This document shows, in pieces, positions 32,069 to 40,056 of a DNA stretch of 64,000 nucleotides. Each line of letters begins with the position of its first letter. Positions within the stretch are counted from its first letter, which is position 1. Origin of the DNA: Streptococcus pneumoniae (lineage in GTDB: Bacteria; Bacillota; Bacilli; Lactobacillales; Streptococcaceae); the NCBI RefSeq assembly GCF_001457635.1, contig NZ_LN831051.1:2046001-2110000 (forward strand), given 5' to 3'. The notes under the pieces were generated by a model. That model had not been told where the DNA came from and searched no databases. It saw only the letters and a program-made list of their open reading frames with translations. Both the position numbers and the translations under genes were made by a program.

Positions 32069-32271
32069 GTAACCAAAATCCGACCACATAGCCAGCCCCT
32101 TATGAATATAGCCATTAAAGCTAGCATGGAATTTAGGAAATTAAAAACCACCGCAGATACAAAGGTTAGCACAAAAACATTAAAAGCAATGGTGTCAGAA
32201 GCCAAGACTAGAATATAGGGTGTCAACCGATCTAAAGTTTTGGAATCTAGGAAAAATAAGTGTTTATACAT
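32056..32271 (-). CDS. blpZ: BlpZ, small membrane protein of the blp locus
   Basis: 71 residues with two hydrophobic stretches (LTPYILVLASDTIAFNVFVLTFVSAVVFNFLNSMLALMAIFI). It is encoded 40 bp after blpY. The last five residues (VTNTQ) and the TGA come from the boxA sequence ACTCAATGA of the neighbouring BOX, so the natural C-terminus may have been replaced. Function unknown; immunity association is by context. Confidence 0.82.
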   Translation of the reverse strand: MYKHLFFLDSKTLDRLTPYILVLASDTIAFNVFVLTFVSAVVFNFLNSMLALMAIFIRGWLCGRILVTNTQ

Positions 32272-32312
32272 GATAATCTCCTCTATGGCTGAAAAGCAAG
32301 CCTTTTGTTTTT

Positions 32313-33002
32313 TTACCCCAAGACCCTATGTAAAAAAGTCAGCAAAAATGGTAATGTTGCGAAAATATTATTGATCACATGCACCGCATAGGAAGGATAA
32401 ATGCTCTTGGTATAGCGGGTCAAACTAGCAAAGATGATGCCAGATGTTGCAAAGATGAAGATATCTAACAAACTAGGCAGGCTTGAAAAATGAGGAAGAG
32501 CAAATAAAATTGACGGAAGAAGCAAATCAAGGCCAAATCTCGAATGCTTAAAAAAGGCGTGTTGCAGTAATCCTCTATAGATTAGCTCTTCCATAAGTGG
32601 AGTCAGAAAGAACAAAGTTATATAGATACCTAGCTCAGCAAAGTTGGTCCCACTATAACCGATCAATACAGCCCAACCTTCAGCAGTTGACTGAACATGT
32701 TTAGCTGTCTGAACGTTAAAAGAGATCTGGAGCACTACCACTAATACTGTCAAAATCGAATACCAAAGCCATTTTTTTCTTGGAATGTGAAAGAGATAAC
32801 CATGACCTGTCTTAACCAGAATCCAAATCATGACTCCGCTAAATAGCAAACTCAAGAAATTTTGAATCCAGACGAAATTGCCAATCTGGGAAGAAAATTG
32901 CCAATAATTTTGAATAATAAGCGTCATCTGAGAAAGACCAAATACGAAAAATAAGTAAGAGAAAACTGCACTTATTTTGAATAGAAGTTGATACTTTTTC
33001 AT
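32313..33002 (-). CDS. blpY: CPBP-family immunity-type membrane protease
   Basis: 229 residues, about seven membrane segments. CPBP motifs are EELIYRGLLQHAFF (~150), FALPHFSS and HVINNIF (HxxxN). It matches pneumococcal BlpY, which has been linked to bacteriocin immunity. Located in blpX-blpY-blpZ, 50 bp after blpX. Confidence 0.9.
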   Translation of the reverse strand: MKKYQLLFKISAVFSYLFFVFGLSQMTLIIQNYWQFSSQIGNFVWIQNFLSLLFSGVMIWILVKTGHGYLFHIPRKKWLWYSILTVLVVVLQISFNVQTAKHVQSTAEGWAVLIGYSGTNFAELGIYITLFFLTPLMEELIYRGLLQHAFFKHSRFGLDLLLPSILFALPHFSSLPSLLDIFIFATSGIIFASLTRYTKSIYPSYAVHVINNIFATLPFLLTFLHRVLG

Positions 33003-33053
33003 AGAAATCCTCCCTACTATGACCTCACCTTGTCAGGCTCTACTGCTGTAAGA

Positions 33054-33437
33054 TTAAGAAGACAGTTTGTTTTTTTTAAGGCTAACCTGACTACTAGATA
33101 ATAGATACATTAAGGCATTAAAGACAATGAAAATATGTCCATAGAATAAAATCAACCTCGCATCCAAACCAAGATAAAGTTTGATTATCAAAAAGATGAG
33201 CAAAAGAATTTGAAACCATAAGGTTTTTCCAAAAATAAATTTAAAGCGATTTCGAATATCTACTTCCTTGATTTTTACCGCCACCCCTTTATTAGCAAGA
33301 AGGAAAACTCCTGCTTCAAACAAACCACTGTAAAGAACAAGCCACCCAATAGATACGATAGAGATTTGTAAAAATGTCCCTAAAAGAATATCCAACACAC
33401 TACTCAAGAAAATAACAAAAAATAATCTGTATTTCAT
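33054..33437 (-). CDS. blpX: BlpX, membrane protein of the blp locus
   Basis: 127 residues from ATG 33437 (GGAGG upstream; an upstream extension is less likely). Three to four hydrophobic segments: MKYRLFFVIFLSSVLDILLGTFLQ, GWLVLYSGLFEAGVFLLA, LWFQILLLIFLIIKLYLG and GHIFIVFNALMYLLSSS. First of the blpX-Y-Z set. No catalytic motifs. Confidence 0.85.
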   Translation of the reverse strand: MKYRLFFVIFLSSVLDILLGTFLQISIVSIGWLVLYSGLFEAGVFLLANKGVAVKIKEVDIRNRFKFIFGKTLWFQILLLIFLIIKLYLGLDARLILFYGHIFIVFNALMYLLSSSQVSLKKNKLSS

Positions 33438-33519
33438 ATTAAATACCTCCATTCATTTATTTCACTAACAATTTAATAGAGCCTTCTACTCAAATATCCT
33501 GTCAGAAAAGGATAGAAAG

Positions 33520-33711
33520 CTACTTTTTATAATACTTCAAGCCCCACATGAGCAGAAGCGTGATAAACAAGCAGAGAATACACCTATATAAGCGATTAGT
33601 TGTTGATAGAATTCTGTTTCTGAAATACCTCTATACAAACAAATGACAAACATAAAATCTGCCAAGCCGATAAACATAAGTTGATTGGTTCTAGGACTAA
33701 CCAAATCATCA
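33520..33711 (-). pseudogene. 3' fragment of an immunity-like gene, duplicate of 34066-34437
   Basis: The fragment reads DDLVSPRTNQLMFIGLADFMFVICLYRGISETEFYQQLIAYIGV and then, after a one-base loss, ILCLFITLLLMWGLKYYKK. It is a close copy of the last 64 codons of the 123-residue gene at 34066-34437. It lacks the 5' half and is frameshifted, so it is a relic of tandem duplication and decay. Confidence 0.85.
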
Positions 33712-33888
33712 TTTACTTATATTTAAGAGTATCTCTTTTATGTTAATGTATGTTAGCACTGAAAAGCAAGACAGGCCAATAATATTTAAAATGAACAGTA
33801 ACGGGGTTAAGTCTCTAAAAAAATTATCTACTGACACTACAAGAAATACTATACATATTATAGTCGAAACTATCTTTTTCTTATCCAT
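33709..33888 (-). CDS. 59-residue membrane protein, putative bacteriocin immunity
   Basis: Starts at ATG 33888 behind AAAGGAG: MDKKKIVSTIICIVFLVVSVDNFF...LTPLLFILNIIGLSCFSVLTYINIKEILLNISK. Two hydrophobic segments with lysines at the N-terminus. It lies downstream of a BlpR box (33982-34045) and ends at the decayed duplicate. Immunity is inferred from size, topology and place. Confidence 0.65.
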   Translation of the reverse strand: MDKKKIVSTIICIVFLVVSVDNFFRDLTPLLFILNIIGLSCFSVLTYINIKEILLNISK

Positions 33889-33981
33889 AATTATTTACTC
33901 CTTTCCTAACAAATCCAACTTATCAATCAAGAGCGATTTTTAACATAATGTAGCAGCACCCGTTGCAACTTTGACAATTTC

Positions 33982-34045
33982 AGTATAGCACTATTTGTCA
34001 AAGTTTTTCATCCAAATCTTGAATTGTCATCAAGACATCTTAAAT
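33982..34045 (-). promoter_or_regulatory. BlpR-box promoter for the 59-residue gene
   Basis: On the minus strand, a direct-repeat BlpR box (ATTTAAGAT... GATGACAATTCAAGATTT, 34014-34045) lies 26 nt before TATACT (33982-33987). It has the same geometry as the four other boxes in this locus. Confidence 0.85.
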
Positions 34046-34065
34046 TGCAAAAACTGCATTAGCCT

Positions 34066-34437
34066 CTACTTTTTATAATACTTCAATCCCCAAATGAGCA
34101 GAAGCATGATGGTCAAGCAGAGAATAGCGCCAATATAAGCGATTATTTGTTGGTAGGATTCTCCTGCTGTGATCCCTCTATACAAACAAATAATAGACAT
34201 AAAGCCTGTCAAGCCGATGAACATAAGTTGATTGGTTCTAGGACTAACCAAATCATCATCTTCAAACTCTTTTATCCGCATTTCCCTAGTGAGGTAAACA
34301 GTGACCAAAATAGAAGCTAAGTTAATAACCACTAAAAGAAATTGGAAAACTGACGAAATAGAAATAGATAAGTAGAAACAAGCAAAGGCAACTGACCCAG
34401 GAACAATCTCACAAAGAATATGATTCTTTTTAATCAA
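34066..34437 (-). CDS. Membrane protein of the blp immunity region
   Basis: 123 residues if started at the TTG at 34437; an internal ATG is not evident before MRIKEF. Four hydrophobic segments (GSVAFACFYLSISIS; FLLVVINLASILVTVYL; QLMFIGLTGFMSIICLY; YIGAILCLTIMLLLIWGL), ending in KYYKK. It begins 10 nt after the 53-residue gene, suggesting co-expression from the BlpR box at 34666-34729. Likely immunity or transport accessory; the start is uncertain. Confidence 0.65.
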   Translation of the reverse strand: MIKKNHILCEIVPGSVAFACFYLSISISSVFQFLLVVINLASILVTVYLTREMRIKEFEDDDLVSPRTNQLMFIGLTGFMSIICLYRGITAGESYQQIIAYIGAILCLTIMLLLIWGLKYYKK

Positions 34438-34446
34438 GAAAATCTT

Positions 34447-34608
34447 TCATTTCTTTTCTTTCTTTTTAATTAAAGAAAAATAGATCATAACCGCAATCAT
34501 ATAGGCTATGGTATAAAATAGATTATACCAAATACTCTCCCTAAGCGGATAAAGAAAGATGGACATGATCAGATACAGAACGAAAATAATCAGTATTTTT
34601 TTCTTCAT
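34447..34608 (-). CDS. 53-residue membrane protein, putative immunity
   Basis: A strong AGGAGG precedes ATG 34608. MKKKILIIFVLYLIMSIFLYPLRESIWYNLFYTIAYMIAVMIYFSLIKKKEKK: two hydrophobic segments flanked by lysines, the usual shape of small class II bacteriocin immunity proteins. It is the first gene after its BlpR box. Confidence 0.7.
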   Translation of the reverse strand: MKKKILIIFVLYLIMSIFLYPLRESIWYNLFYTIAYMIAVMIYFSLIKKKEKK

Positions 34609-34665
34609 AAGATTTCCTCCTAAATGTGCGATTTATCTTAGTTGAGCAAGAACATTTACACTGCT

Positions 34666-34729
34666 AGTATAGCACTTATTTTGACCTTGGATCACTCAAA
34701 TCATAAATGGTCATCAAAACCTCTTGAAT
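34666..34729 (-). promoter_or_regulatory. BlpR-box promoter for the 53/123-residue genes
   Basis: The box (ATTCAAGAGGTTT...GATGACC...ATGATTT, 34698-34729, more degenerate than the others) lies 26 nt before TATACT (34666-34671) on the minus strand. Confidence 0.78.
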
Positions 34730-34858
34730 TGTAAAAATTAAAAAAGCAAGCATGAAAAACATACTTTCCTCTTTATATTGTATTGATACCAACTTGTTTG
34801 TAGACTTTTCATCCTGCTATCACATATCATTTTGACAGGCGAAACAATATTAAAGAAA

Positions 34859-34893
34859 CTCCCCTGTAAATTAAGCTAGCAAATACAGGGGAG
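34859..34893 (-). terminator. Terminator of the blpMN operon
   Basis: Stem CTCCCCTGTA / TACAGGGGAG followed by TTTCTTT on the minus strand, 11 bp after the last small gene. Confidence 0.88.
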
Positions 34894-34904
34894 AAATTTA
34901 TTTT

Positions 34905-35024
34905 TTAGAGAGTACTATCCGTATCCTTTTTGGAAGATTTTGAAAATATTTTTCTAATTAAGTCATCCATATAAGGACCAAATATACCAACTACTAAACC
35001 AATAATAAAACTTTTAAAATCCAT
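34905..35024 (-). CDS. 39-residue membrane peptide, putative immunity
   Basis: MDFKSFIIGLVVGIFGPYMDDLIRKIFSKSSKKDTDSTL: one hydrophobic segment then a basic/polar tail. It begins two bases after the stop of the frameshifted bacteriocin gene (complete frame) and ends before the operon terminator. A role as immunity peptide for that bacteriocin is a guess based on position. Confidence 0.6.
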   Translation of the reverse strand: MDFKSFIIGLVVGIFGPYMDDLIRKIFSKSSKKDTDSTL

Positions 35025-35026
35025 AA

Positions 35027-35277
35027 TTACCACCAACATGTTGCTGCATAGGCTACACCTCCAAGTATAGCTCCACCTGCAGCACCAGTTACACCTATTC
35101 CTATAGCAAATGGTCCCAATAGAAATGTCAAACCGTTGTTGCACACCCATCAATTGCGCCATATGCAACCCCTGCTGCACAACTAATTTTTCTTCCCCAA
35201 TCAATATCTCCACCTTCAACGCAAGCAAGCATTTCATTATCCATAACAGAAAATTGTGACATCATTTTTGTATTCAT
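35027..35277 (-). pseudogene. Double-glycine bacteriocin gene (BlpI-like), frameshifted
   Basis: The ORF starts MNTKMMSQFSVMDNEMLACVEGG, a double-Gly leader, then DIDWGRKISCAAGVAYGAIDGCATTV and stops at 35128-35130. One base missing from a T-run (GTTTGACA instead of GTTTTGACA) would explain this. The next frame continues LTFLLGPFAIGIGVTGAAGGAILGGVAYAATCWW, a typical glycine-rich bacteriocin tail. The short product of 49 residues could still be exported, but probably lacks its membrane-active tail. Confidence 0.8.
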
Positions 35278-35292
35278 ATAGTATGTCACTTT

Positions 35293-35502
35293 TCAGTTAC
35301 GGAACAAGTTTAATATAAAAATTATCAAAAAAACATAGGCAATAAAGAGAAAAATTAATTTATCATAGATTAGAAATAATATGACAAAACAATTCAATGA
35401 TGTTAATTCAATAGTCTTTTGTTTTTTATCAGAGATACTTATGGATAGATAAATAAGATAGGTTTGAAAAGCGAAGAGAATAATAAAGAATATAGCCTTC
35501 AT
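35293..35502 (-). CDS. 69-residue hydrophobic immunity protein of the blpMN unit
   Basis: MKAIFFIILFAFQTYLIYLSISISDKK then ELTSLNCFVILFLIYDKLIFLFIAYVFLIIFILNLFRN: three hydrophobic helices, 18 bp after blpN. In pneumococcus the gene right after blpMN is the cognate immunity gene; I infer the same here. Confidence 0.75.
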   Translation of the reverse strand: MKAIFFIILFAFQTYLIYLSISISDKKQKTIELTSLNCFVILFLIYDKLIFLFIAYVFLIIFILNLFRN

Positions 35503-35520
35503 AAAATTTAGCTTTCATTT

Positions 35521-35724
35521 TTATGATGTAGCGGTATAGGCTAAATATCCACAAACCACTGCTCCTCCAATTCCTCCTATTGCAGCGCCCCATGGTCCTA
35601 GAATTTTCCCATATTTCACTCCACCCGCTGCACAACCTAAAGCAGCAACTACAGCTGCTCCTCCGGAATTACCTCCGTAAACCTCACTCAGCATTGTTTC
35701 ATTTATATTACAATAAGTATTCAT
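35521..35724 (-). CDS. blpN: Two-peptide bacteriocin component BlpN
   Basis: 67 residues. Leader MNTYCNINETMLSEVYGG (GG cleavage site) then NSGGAAVVAALGCAAGGVKYGKILGPWGAAIGGIGGAVVCGYLAYTATS, with repeated GxxxG motifs and two Cys. Class IIb type. Exported and processed by BlpAB. It is 15 bp after blpM, with which it forms the active pair. Confidence 0.9.
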   Translation of the reverse strand: MNTYCNINETMLSEVYGGNSGGAAVVAALGCAAGGVKYGKILGPWGAAIGGIGGAVVCGYLAYTATS

Positions 35725-35739
35725 ACAAGTCTCCTTTTG

Positions 35740-35994
35740 TTAAAATCCACCCGTTGCCCCTGTTACTCCTGCCCAAAGAGCCACACCAAATTTAGCTCCT
35801 ATGTATCCACATGCTCCCATAAATGGCGCTCCAACACCACTCGCAGCACAAATAGCTGTCCCTAACCCCCAGCCACCAAAAGCAGCACTACCACCTTCGA
35901 AAACATTAGTTTGCCAATTATTCTTGCCTCCTTCAATACTAGATAACATAGCTATATCCATTTCATGAAATTGTTCCATCATTTTTGTATTCAT
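35740..35994 (-). CDS. blpM: Two-peptide bacteriocin component BlpM
   Basis: 84 residues. Leader MNTKMMEQFHEMDIAMLSSIEGG, then KNNWQTNVFEGGSAAFGGWGLGTAICAASGVGAPFMGACGYIGAKFGVALWAGVTGATGGF, a Gly/Ala-rich helix with GxxxG motifs and two Cys. First gene of the blpM-N-immunity-BlpI-like operon, just after the BlpR-box promoter at 36051-36115. Confidence 0.9.
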   Translation of the reverse strand: MNTKMMEQFHEMDIAMLSSIEGGKNNWQTNVFEGGSAAFGGWGLGTAICAASGVGAPFMGACGYIGAKFGVALWAGVTGATGGF

Positions 35995-36050
35995 AACAAA
36001 TACTCCTTTTTTATTTTTAATTTTTGTCTTGTTGCAACTTTGACAAGTTT

Positions 36051-36115
36051 AGTATAGCACTATTTGTTAAAGTTTTTCATCCAAATCTTGAATTGTCATC
36101 GAAACGTCTTAAATT
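36051..36115 (-). promoter_or_regulatory. BlpR-box promoter for blpMN
   Basis: Box 36083-36115 (ATTTAAGACGTTTC and GATGACAATTCAAGATTT) lies 26 nt before TATACT (36051-36056), about 60 bp ahead of blpM. Confidence 0.9.
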
Positions 36116-36180
36116 AGCTTTTTTATTTAAAACTACCTCTAAATTTTTTTTAAAAGATAATTTCTAATCACTTTTTTACC

Positions 36181-36244
36181 ATTCAGGAAATTTCAATGAC
36201 TATTCAAGATTTTATAAAGCACGAAATTGTTTTTATGTCATAAT
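36181..36244 (+). promoter_or_regulatory. BlpR-box promoter for blpABC
   Basis: Box ATTCAGGAAATTTC / AATGACTATTCAAGATTT (36181-36212), then 26 nt to CATAAT (36239-36244), 30 bp before blpA. It faces away from the blpMN promoter. Confidence 0.85.
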
Positions 36245-36275
36245 AGAGCTATCCACTATATGAAAGGAATTGCCA

Positions 36276-38429
36276 ATGACTTCTTATAAACGTACATTTG
36301 TTCCTCAAATAGATGCTAGAGACTGCGGTGTTGCTGCCTTAGCCTCGATTGCTAAATTCTATGGTTCAGATTTTTCTCTAGCTCACTTGAGAGAACTTGC
36401 AAAGACCAATAAAGAAGGGACGACTGCTCTTGGCATTGTAAAAGCCGCTGATGAAATGGGCTTTGAAACAAGGCCTGTTCAAGCAGATAAAACTCTCTTT
36501 GACATGAGTGATGTCCCCTATCCATTTATCGTTCACGTTAACAAAGAAGGAAAACTCCAACATTACTATGTTGTCTATCAAACAAAGAAAGACTATCTGA
36601 TTATTGGTGATCCTGACCCTTCTGTAAAAATCACTAAAATGTCAAAAGAACGCTTTTTCTCTGAATGGACTGGAGTAGCTATTTTTCTAGCTCCCAAACC
36701 CAGCTATCAACCCCATAAAGATAAAAAGAATGGTCTACTAAGCTTCCTTCCTCTGATTTTCAAACAAAAATCTCTCATTGCTTACATTGTTCTCTCAAGC
36801 TTATTGGTCACTATTATCAATATCGGTGGTTCTTATTATCTCCAAGGAATCTTGGATGAATACATCCCAAATCAGATGAAATCAACTTTAGGAATCATCT
36901 CAGTTGGTCTGGTTATCACCTATATCCTCCAACAAGTCATGAGCTTTTCCAGAGATTATCTCCTAACCGTTCTGAGCCAGAGATTAAGCATTGATGTGAT
37001 TTTATCCTATATTCGCCATATTTTTGAACTTCCCATGTCTTTCTTTGCGACACGTCGTACAGGAGAAATCATTTCACGGTTCACAGATGCTAACTCTATT
37101 ATAGATGCCTTGGCTTCTACCATTCTTTCTCTTTTTCTGGATGTTTCTATTCTGATTCTTGTAGGGGGCGTCTTACTGGCACAAAACCCTAATCTCTTCC
37201 TCCTTTCTCTTCTTTCCATTCCTATATACATGTTCATCATCTTTTCTTTTATGAAACCTTTCGAAAAAATGAACCATGATGTCATGCAAAGTAATTCTAT
37301 GGTTAGCTCTGCCATTATCGAAGATATCAACGGGATTGAAACTATAAAGTCGCTCACGAGTGAAGAAAATCGCTATCAAAATATAGACAGCGAATTTGTA
37401 GATTATTTGGAAAAATCCTTTAAGCTCAGTAAATATTCTATTTTACAAACGAGTTTAAAGCAGGGAACAAAATTAGTTCTGAATATCCTTATCCTATGGT
37501 TTGGCGCTCAATTAGTCATGTCGAGTAAAATTTCTATCGGTCAGCTGATTACCTTTAACACACTTTTTTCTTACTTTACAACTCCTATGGAAAATATTAT
37601 CAACCTCCAAACCAAACTCCAATCTGCGAAGGTCGCTAATAACCGTTTGAACGAAGTCTATCTAGTCGAATCTGAATTTCAAGTTCAAGAAAACCCTGTT
37701 CATTCACATTTTTTGATGGGCGATATTGAATTTGATGACCTTTCTTATAAGTATGGTTTTGGACGAGATACCTTAACAGATATTAATCTCACGATTAAAC
37801 AAGGAGATAAGGTTAGCCTAGTTGGAGTTAGTGGTTCTGGTAAAACAACTTTAGCCAAAATGATTGTCAATTTCTTTGAACCCTACAAAGGGCATATTTC
37901 CATCAATTATCAGGATATTAAAAACATTGATAAAAAAGTCTTGCGCCGTCATATTAATTACCTACCCCAACAAGCCTATATCTTTAATGGCTCTATCTTG
38001 GAAAATTTAACCTTGGGCGGTAATCATATGATTAGCCAAGAAGATATTCTAAGAGCTTGTGAATTAGCTGAAATCCGTCAAGACATTGAAAGAATGCCTA
38101 TGGGCTATCAAACTCAGCTCTCTGATGGAGCTGGTCTATCAGGAGGACAAAAGCAACGAATCGCTCTCGCTCGTGCTCTTTTAACTAAAGCTCCTGTTTT
38201 AATACTAGATGAAGCTACTAGCGGTCTTGATGTCTTGACTGAGAAAAAGGTTATAGATAATCTTATATCCCTAACTGATAAAACCATTCTCTTTGTAGCC
38301 CATCGTCTCAGTATAGCCGAACGAACTAACCGTGTCATTGTTCTTGACCAGGGGAAAATCATTGAAGTTGGTAGTCACCAAGAGTTAATGCAGGCGCAAG
38401 GCTTCTACCATCATCTATTCAATAAATAA
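36276..38429 (+). CDS. blpA: Peptide-cleaving ABC transporter BlpA
   Basis: 717 residues starting at ATG 36276 (AAAGGA RBS). The order is a C39 peptidase (Cys in DARDCGVAALASIAKFYGS, His in LQHYYVVYQ, Asp in GDPDPS), a six-helix transmembrane domain (~165-440) and a nucleotide-binding domain (GVSGSGKTTL, LSGGQKQRIALARALL, LILDEATSGLD, AHRLS). It removes double-Gly leaders and exports BlpC and bacteriocins with BlpB. Many pneumococci carry a blpA frameshift; this frame is uninterrupted. Confidence 0.95.
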   Translation: MTSYKRTFVPQIDARDCGVAALASIAKFYGSDFSLAHLRELAKTNKEGTTALGIVKAADEMGFETRPVQADKTLFDMSDVPYPFIVHVNKEGKLQHYYVVYQTKKDYLIIGDPDPSVKITKMSKERFFSEWTGVAIFLAPKPSYQPHKDKKNGLLSFLPLIFKQKSLIAYIVLSSLLVTIINIGGSYYLQGILDEYIPNQMKSTLGIISVGLVITYILQQVMSFSRDYLLTVLSQRLSIDVILSYIRHIFELPMSFFATRRTGEIISRFTDANSIIDALASTILSLFLDVSILILVGGVLLAQNPNLFLLSLLSIPIYMFIIFSFMKPFEKMNHDVMQSNSMVSSAIIEDINGIETIKSLTSEENRYQNIDSEFVDYLEKSFKLSKYSILQTSLKQGTKLVLNILILWFGAQLVMSSKISIGQLITFNTLFSYFTTPMENIINLQTKLQSAKVANNRLNEVYLVESEFQVQENPVHSHFLMGDIEFDDLSYKYGFGRDTLTDINLTIKQGDKVSLVGVSGSGKTTLAKMIVNFFEPYKGHISINYQDIKNIDKKVLRRHINYLPQQAYIFNGSILENLTLGGNHMISQEDILRACELAEIRQDIERMPMGYQTQLSDGAGLSGGQKQRIALARALLTKAPVLILDEATSGLDVLTEKKVIDNLISLTDKTILFVAHRLSIAERTNRVIVLDQGKIIEVGSHQELMQAQGFYHHLFNK

Positions 38430-38439
38430 GGAGAATGTC

Positions 38440-39801
38440 ATGAATCCTAATCTTTTTAGAAGTGTCGAGTTTTATCAGAGACGTTACCATAACTATGCGA
38501 CAGTGTTCATTATACCTCTTTCATTACTATTTACTTTCATCTTGATTTTCTCCCTTGTTGCCACAAAAGAAATTACTGTTACTTCCCAAGGAGAAATCGC
38601 CCCTACAAGTGTCATTGCATCTATTCAGTCGACCAGTGATAATCCTATCCTTGCTAATCATTTAGTGGCAAATCAAGTAGTTGAGAAAGGTGACTTACTC
38701 ATCAAATACTCTGAAACAATGGAAGAAAGTCAGAAAACTGCCTTAGCAACTCAATTACAAAGACTTGAGAAGCAAAAAGAAGGACTTGGAATCTTGAAAC
38801 AAAGCTTAGAAAAAGCGACTGATCTTTTTTCTAGCGAGGATGAGTTTGGCTACCATAATACCTTTATGAATTTTACTAAACAATCCCATGATATTGAACT
38901 GGGTATCTCAAAGACTAACACTGAAGTTTCAAATCAAGCTAATCTTACCAATAGCAGTTCATCAGCCATCGAACAAGAAATTACAAAAGTTCAACAACAA
39001 ATTGGAGAATATCAAGAGTTGAGAGATGCTATCATAAATAACAGAGCACGCTTACCAACTGGCAATCCGCACCAGTCAATTTTAAATCGTTATCTTATAG
39101 CCTCTCAAGGACAAACACAAGGAACGGCAGAGGAGCCATTTTTATCTCAAATTAATCAAAGTATTGCAAGTCTTGAATCATCTATCGCAAGCCTCAAAAT
39201 TCAGCAAGCTGGTATCGGAAGTGTAGCAACTTATGATAATAGTTTAGCAACCAAAATTGAAGTACTCCGCACTCAGTTTTTACAAACAGCCTCACAGCAA
39301 CAACTAACCGTGGAGAATCAATTAACAGAATTAAAAGTACAACTAGATCAAGCGACACAGCGCTTAGAAAATAATACCTTAACCGCTCCAAGTAAAGGTA
39401 TCGTTCATCTGAACAGCGAATTTGAAGGTAAAAATAGAATTCCAACTGGTACAGAAATTGCTCAAATATTCCCTGTCATCACAGATACAAGAGAAGTACT
39501 AATCACTTACTACGTATCATCTGACTATCTCCCCTTACTAGATAAAGGACAAACTGTAAGATTAAAACTGGAGAAGATTGGAAATCACGGCACCACCATC
39601 ATCGGCCAACTTCAGAGTATTGATCAAACTCCTACCAGAACAGAGCAAGGCAATCTCTTTAAATTAACCGCTCTTGCAAAACTATCTAACGAGGATAGTA
39701 AACTCATCCAATATGGCTTACAAGGTCGCGTCACTAGTGTAACTACAAAGAAAACATATTTTGATTATTTCAAAGATAAAATTTTAACCCATTCTGATTA
39801 A
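38440..39801 (+). CDS. blpB: Transport accessory protein BlpB
   Basis: 453 residues. One N-terminal membrane segment (ATVFIIPLSLLFTFILIFSLVATKEI) anchors a long coiled-coil hairpin (residues 90-330, heptad-rich) and a barrel-like C-terminus (LTAPSKGIVHLNSEFEGKNRIPTGTEI...). It is HlyD/ComB-like, bridging BlpA to the exterior. It lies 10 bp after blpA and is intact, so export competence is expected. Confidence 0.93.
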   Translation: MNPNLFRSVEFYQRRYHNYATVFIIPLSLLFTFILIFSLVATKEITVTSQGEIAPTSVIASIQSTSDNPILANHLVANQVVEKGDLLIKYSETMEESQKTALATQLQRLEKQKEGLGILKQSLEKATDLFSSEDEFGYHNTFMNFTKQSHDIELGISKTNTEVSNQANLTNSSSSAIEQEITKVQQQIGEYQELRDAIINNRARLPTGNPHQSILNRYLIASQGQTQGTAEEPFLSQINQSIASLESSIASLKIQQAGIGSVATYDNSLATKIEVLRTQFLQTASQQQLTVENQLTELKVQLDQATQRLENNTLTAPSKGIVHLNSEFEGKNRIPTGTEIAQIFPVITDTREVLITYYVSSDYLPLLDKGQTVRLKLEKIGNHGTTIIGQLQSIDQTPTRTEQGNLFKLTALAKLSNEDSKLIQYGLQGRVTSVTTKKTYFDYFKDKILTHSD

Positions 39802-39857
39802 TTTTCAGATAACACTCTATAACTATTTATTATCTTATCAAAAAGGAGAATCATAAC

Positions 39858-40013
39858 ATGGATAAGAAACAAAACCTAACTTCATTTCAAGAACTAACAA
39901 CTACCGAACTCAACCAAATTATAGGTGGAGGATGGTGGGAAGATTTCTTATATAGATTTAATATAATTGAACAAAAAAATACAAAAGGATTTTATCAGCC
40001 AATACAACTATAA
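39858..40013 (+). CDS. blpC: BlpC pheromone precursor
   Basis: 51 residues, RBS AAAAGGAG. Leader MDKKQNLTSFQELTTTELNQIIGG (24 residues, double-Gly) and mature GWWEDFLYRFNIIEQKNTKGFYQPIQL (27 residues). The GWWEDFLY start and PIQL end identify it as a BlpC. I recall this as the P164-like pherotype, which should be checked. Secreted through BlpAB and sensed by BlpH. Confidence 0.92.
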   Translation: MDKKQNLTSFQELTTTELNQIIGGGWWEDFLYRFNIIEQKNTKGFYQPIQL

Positions 40014-40019
40014 AAAAAC

Positions 40020-40055
40020 AAGACCAAGAGAACGCACTCTCGGTCTTATTTTTTC
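40020..40055. terminator. Bidirectional terminator between blpC and blpH
   Basis: Stem AAGACC(A)AGAG / CTCT(C)GGTCTT with T-runs, serving the convergent blpABC and blpSRH transcripts. Confidence 0.8.
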
Positions 40056-40056
40056 T

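Noticed and set aside
34905..35237. 110-codon frame across the third bacteriocin
   Set aside because: It reads the bacteriocin gene in the wrong frame and only its last 39 codons (own ATG at 35024) make sense.
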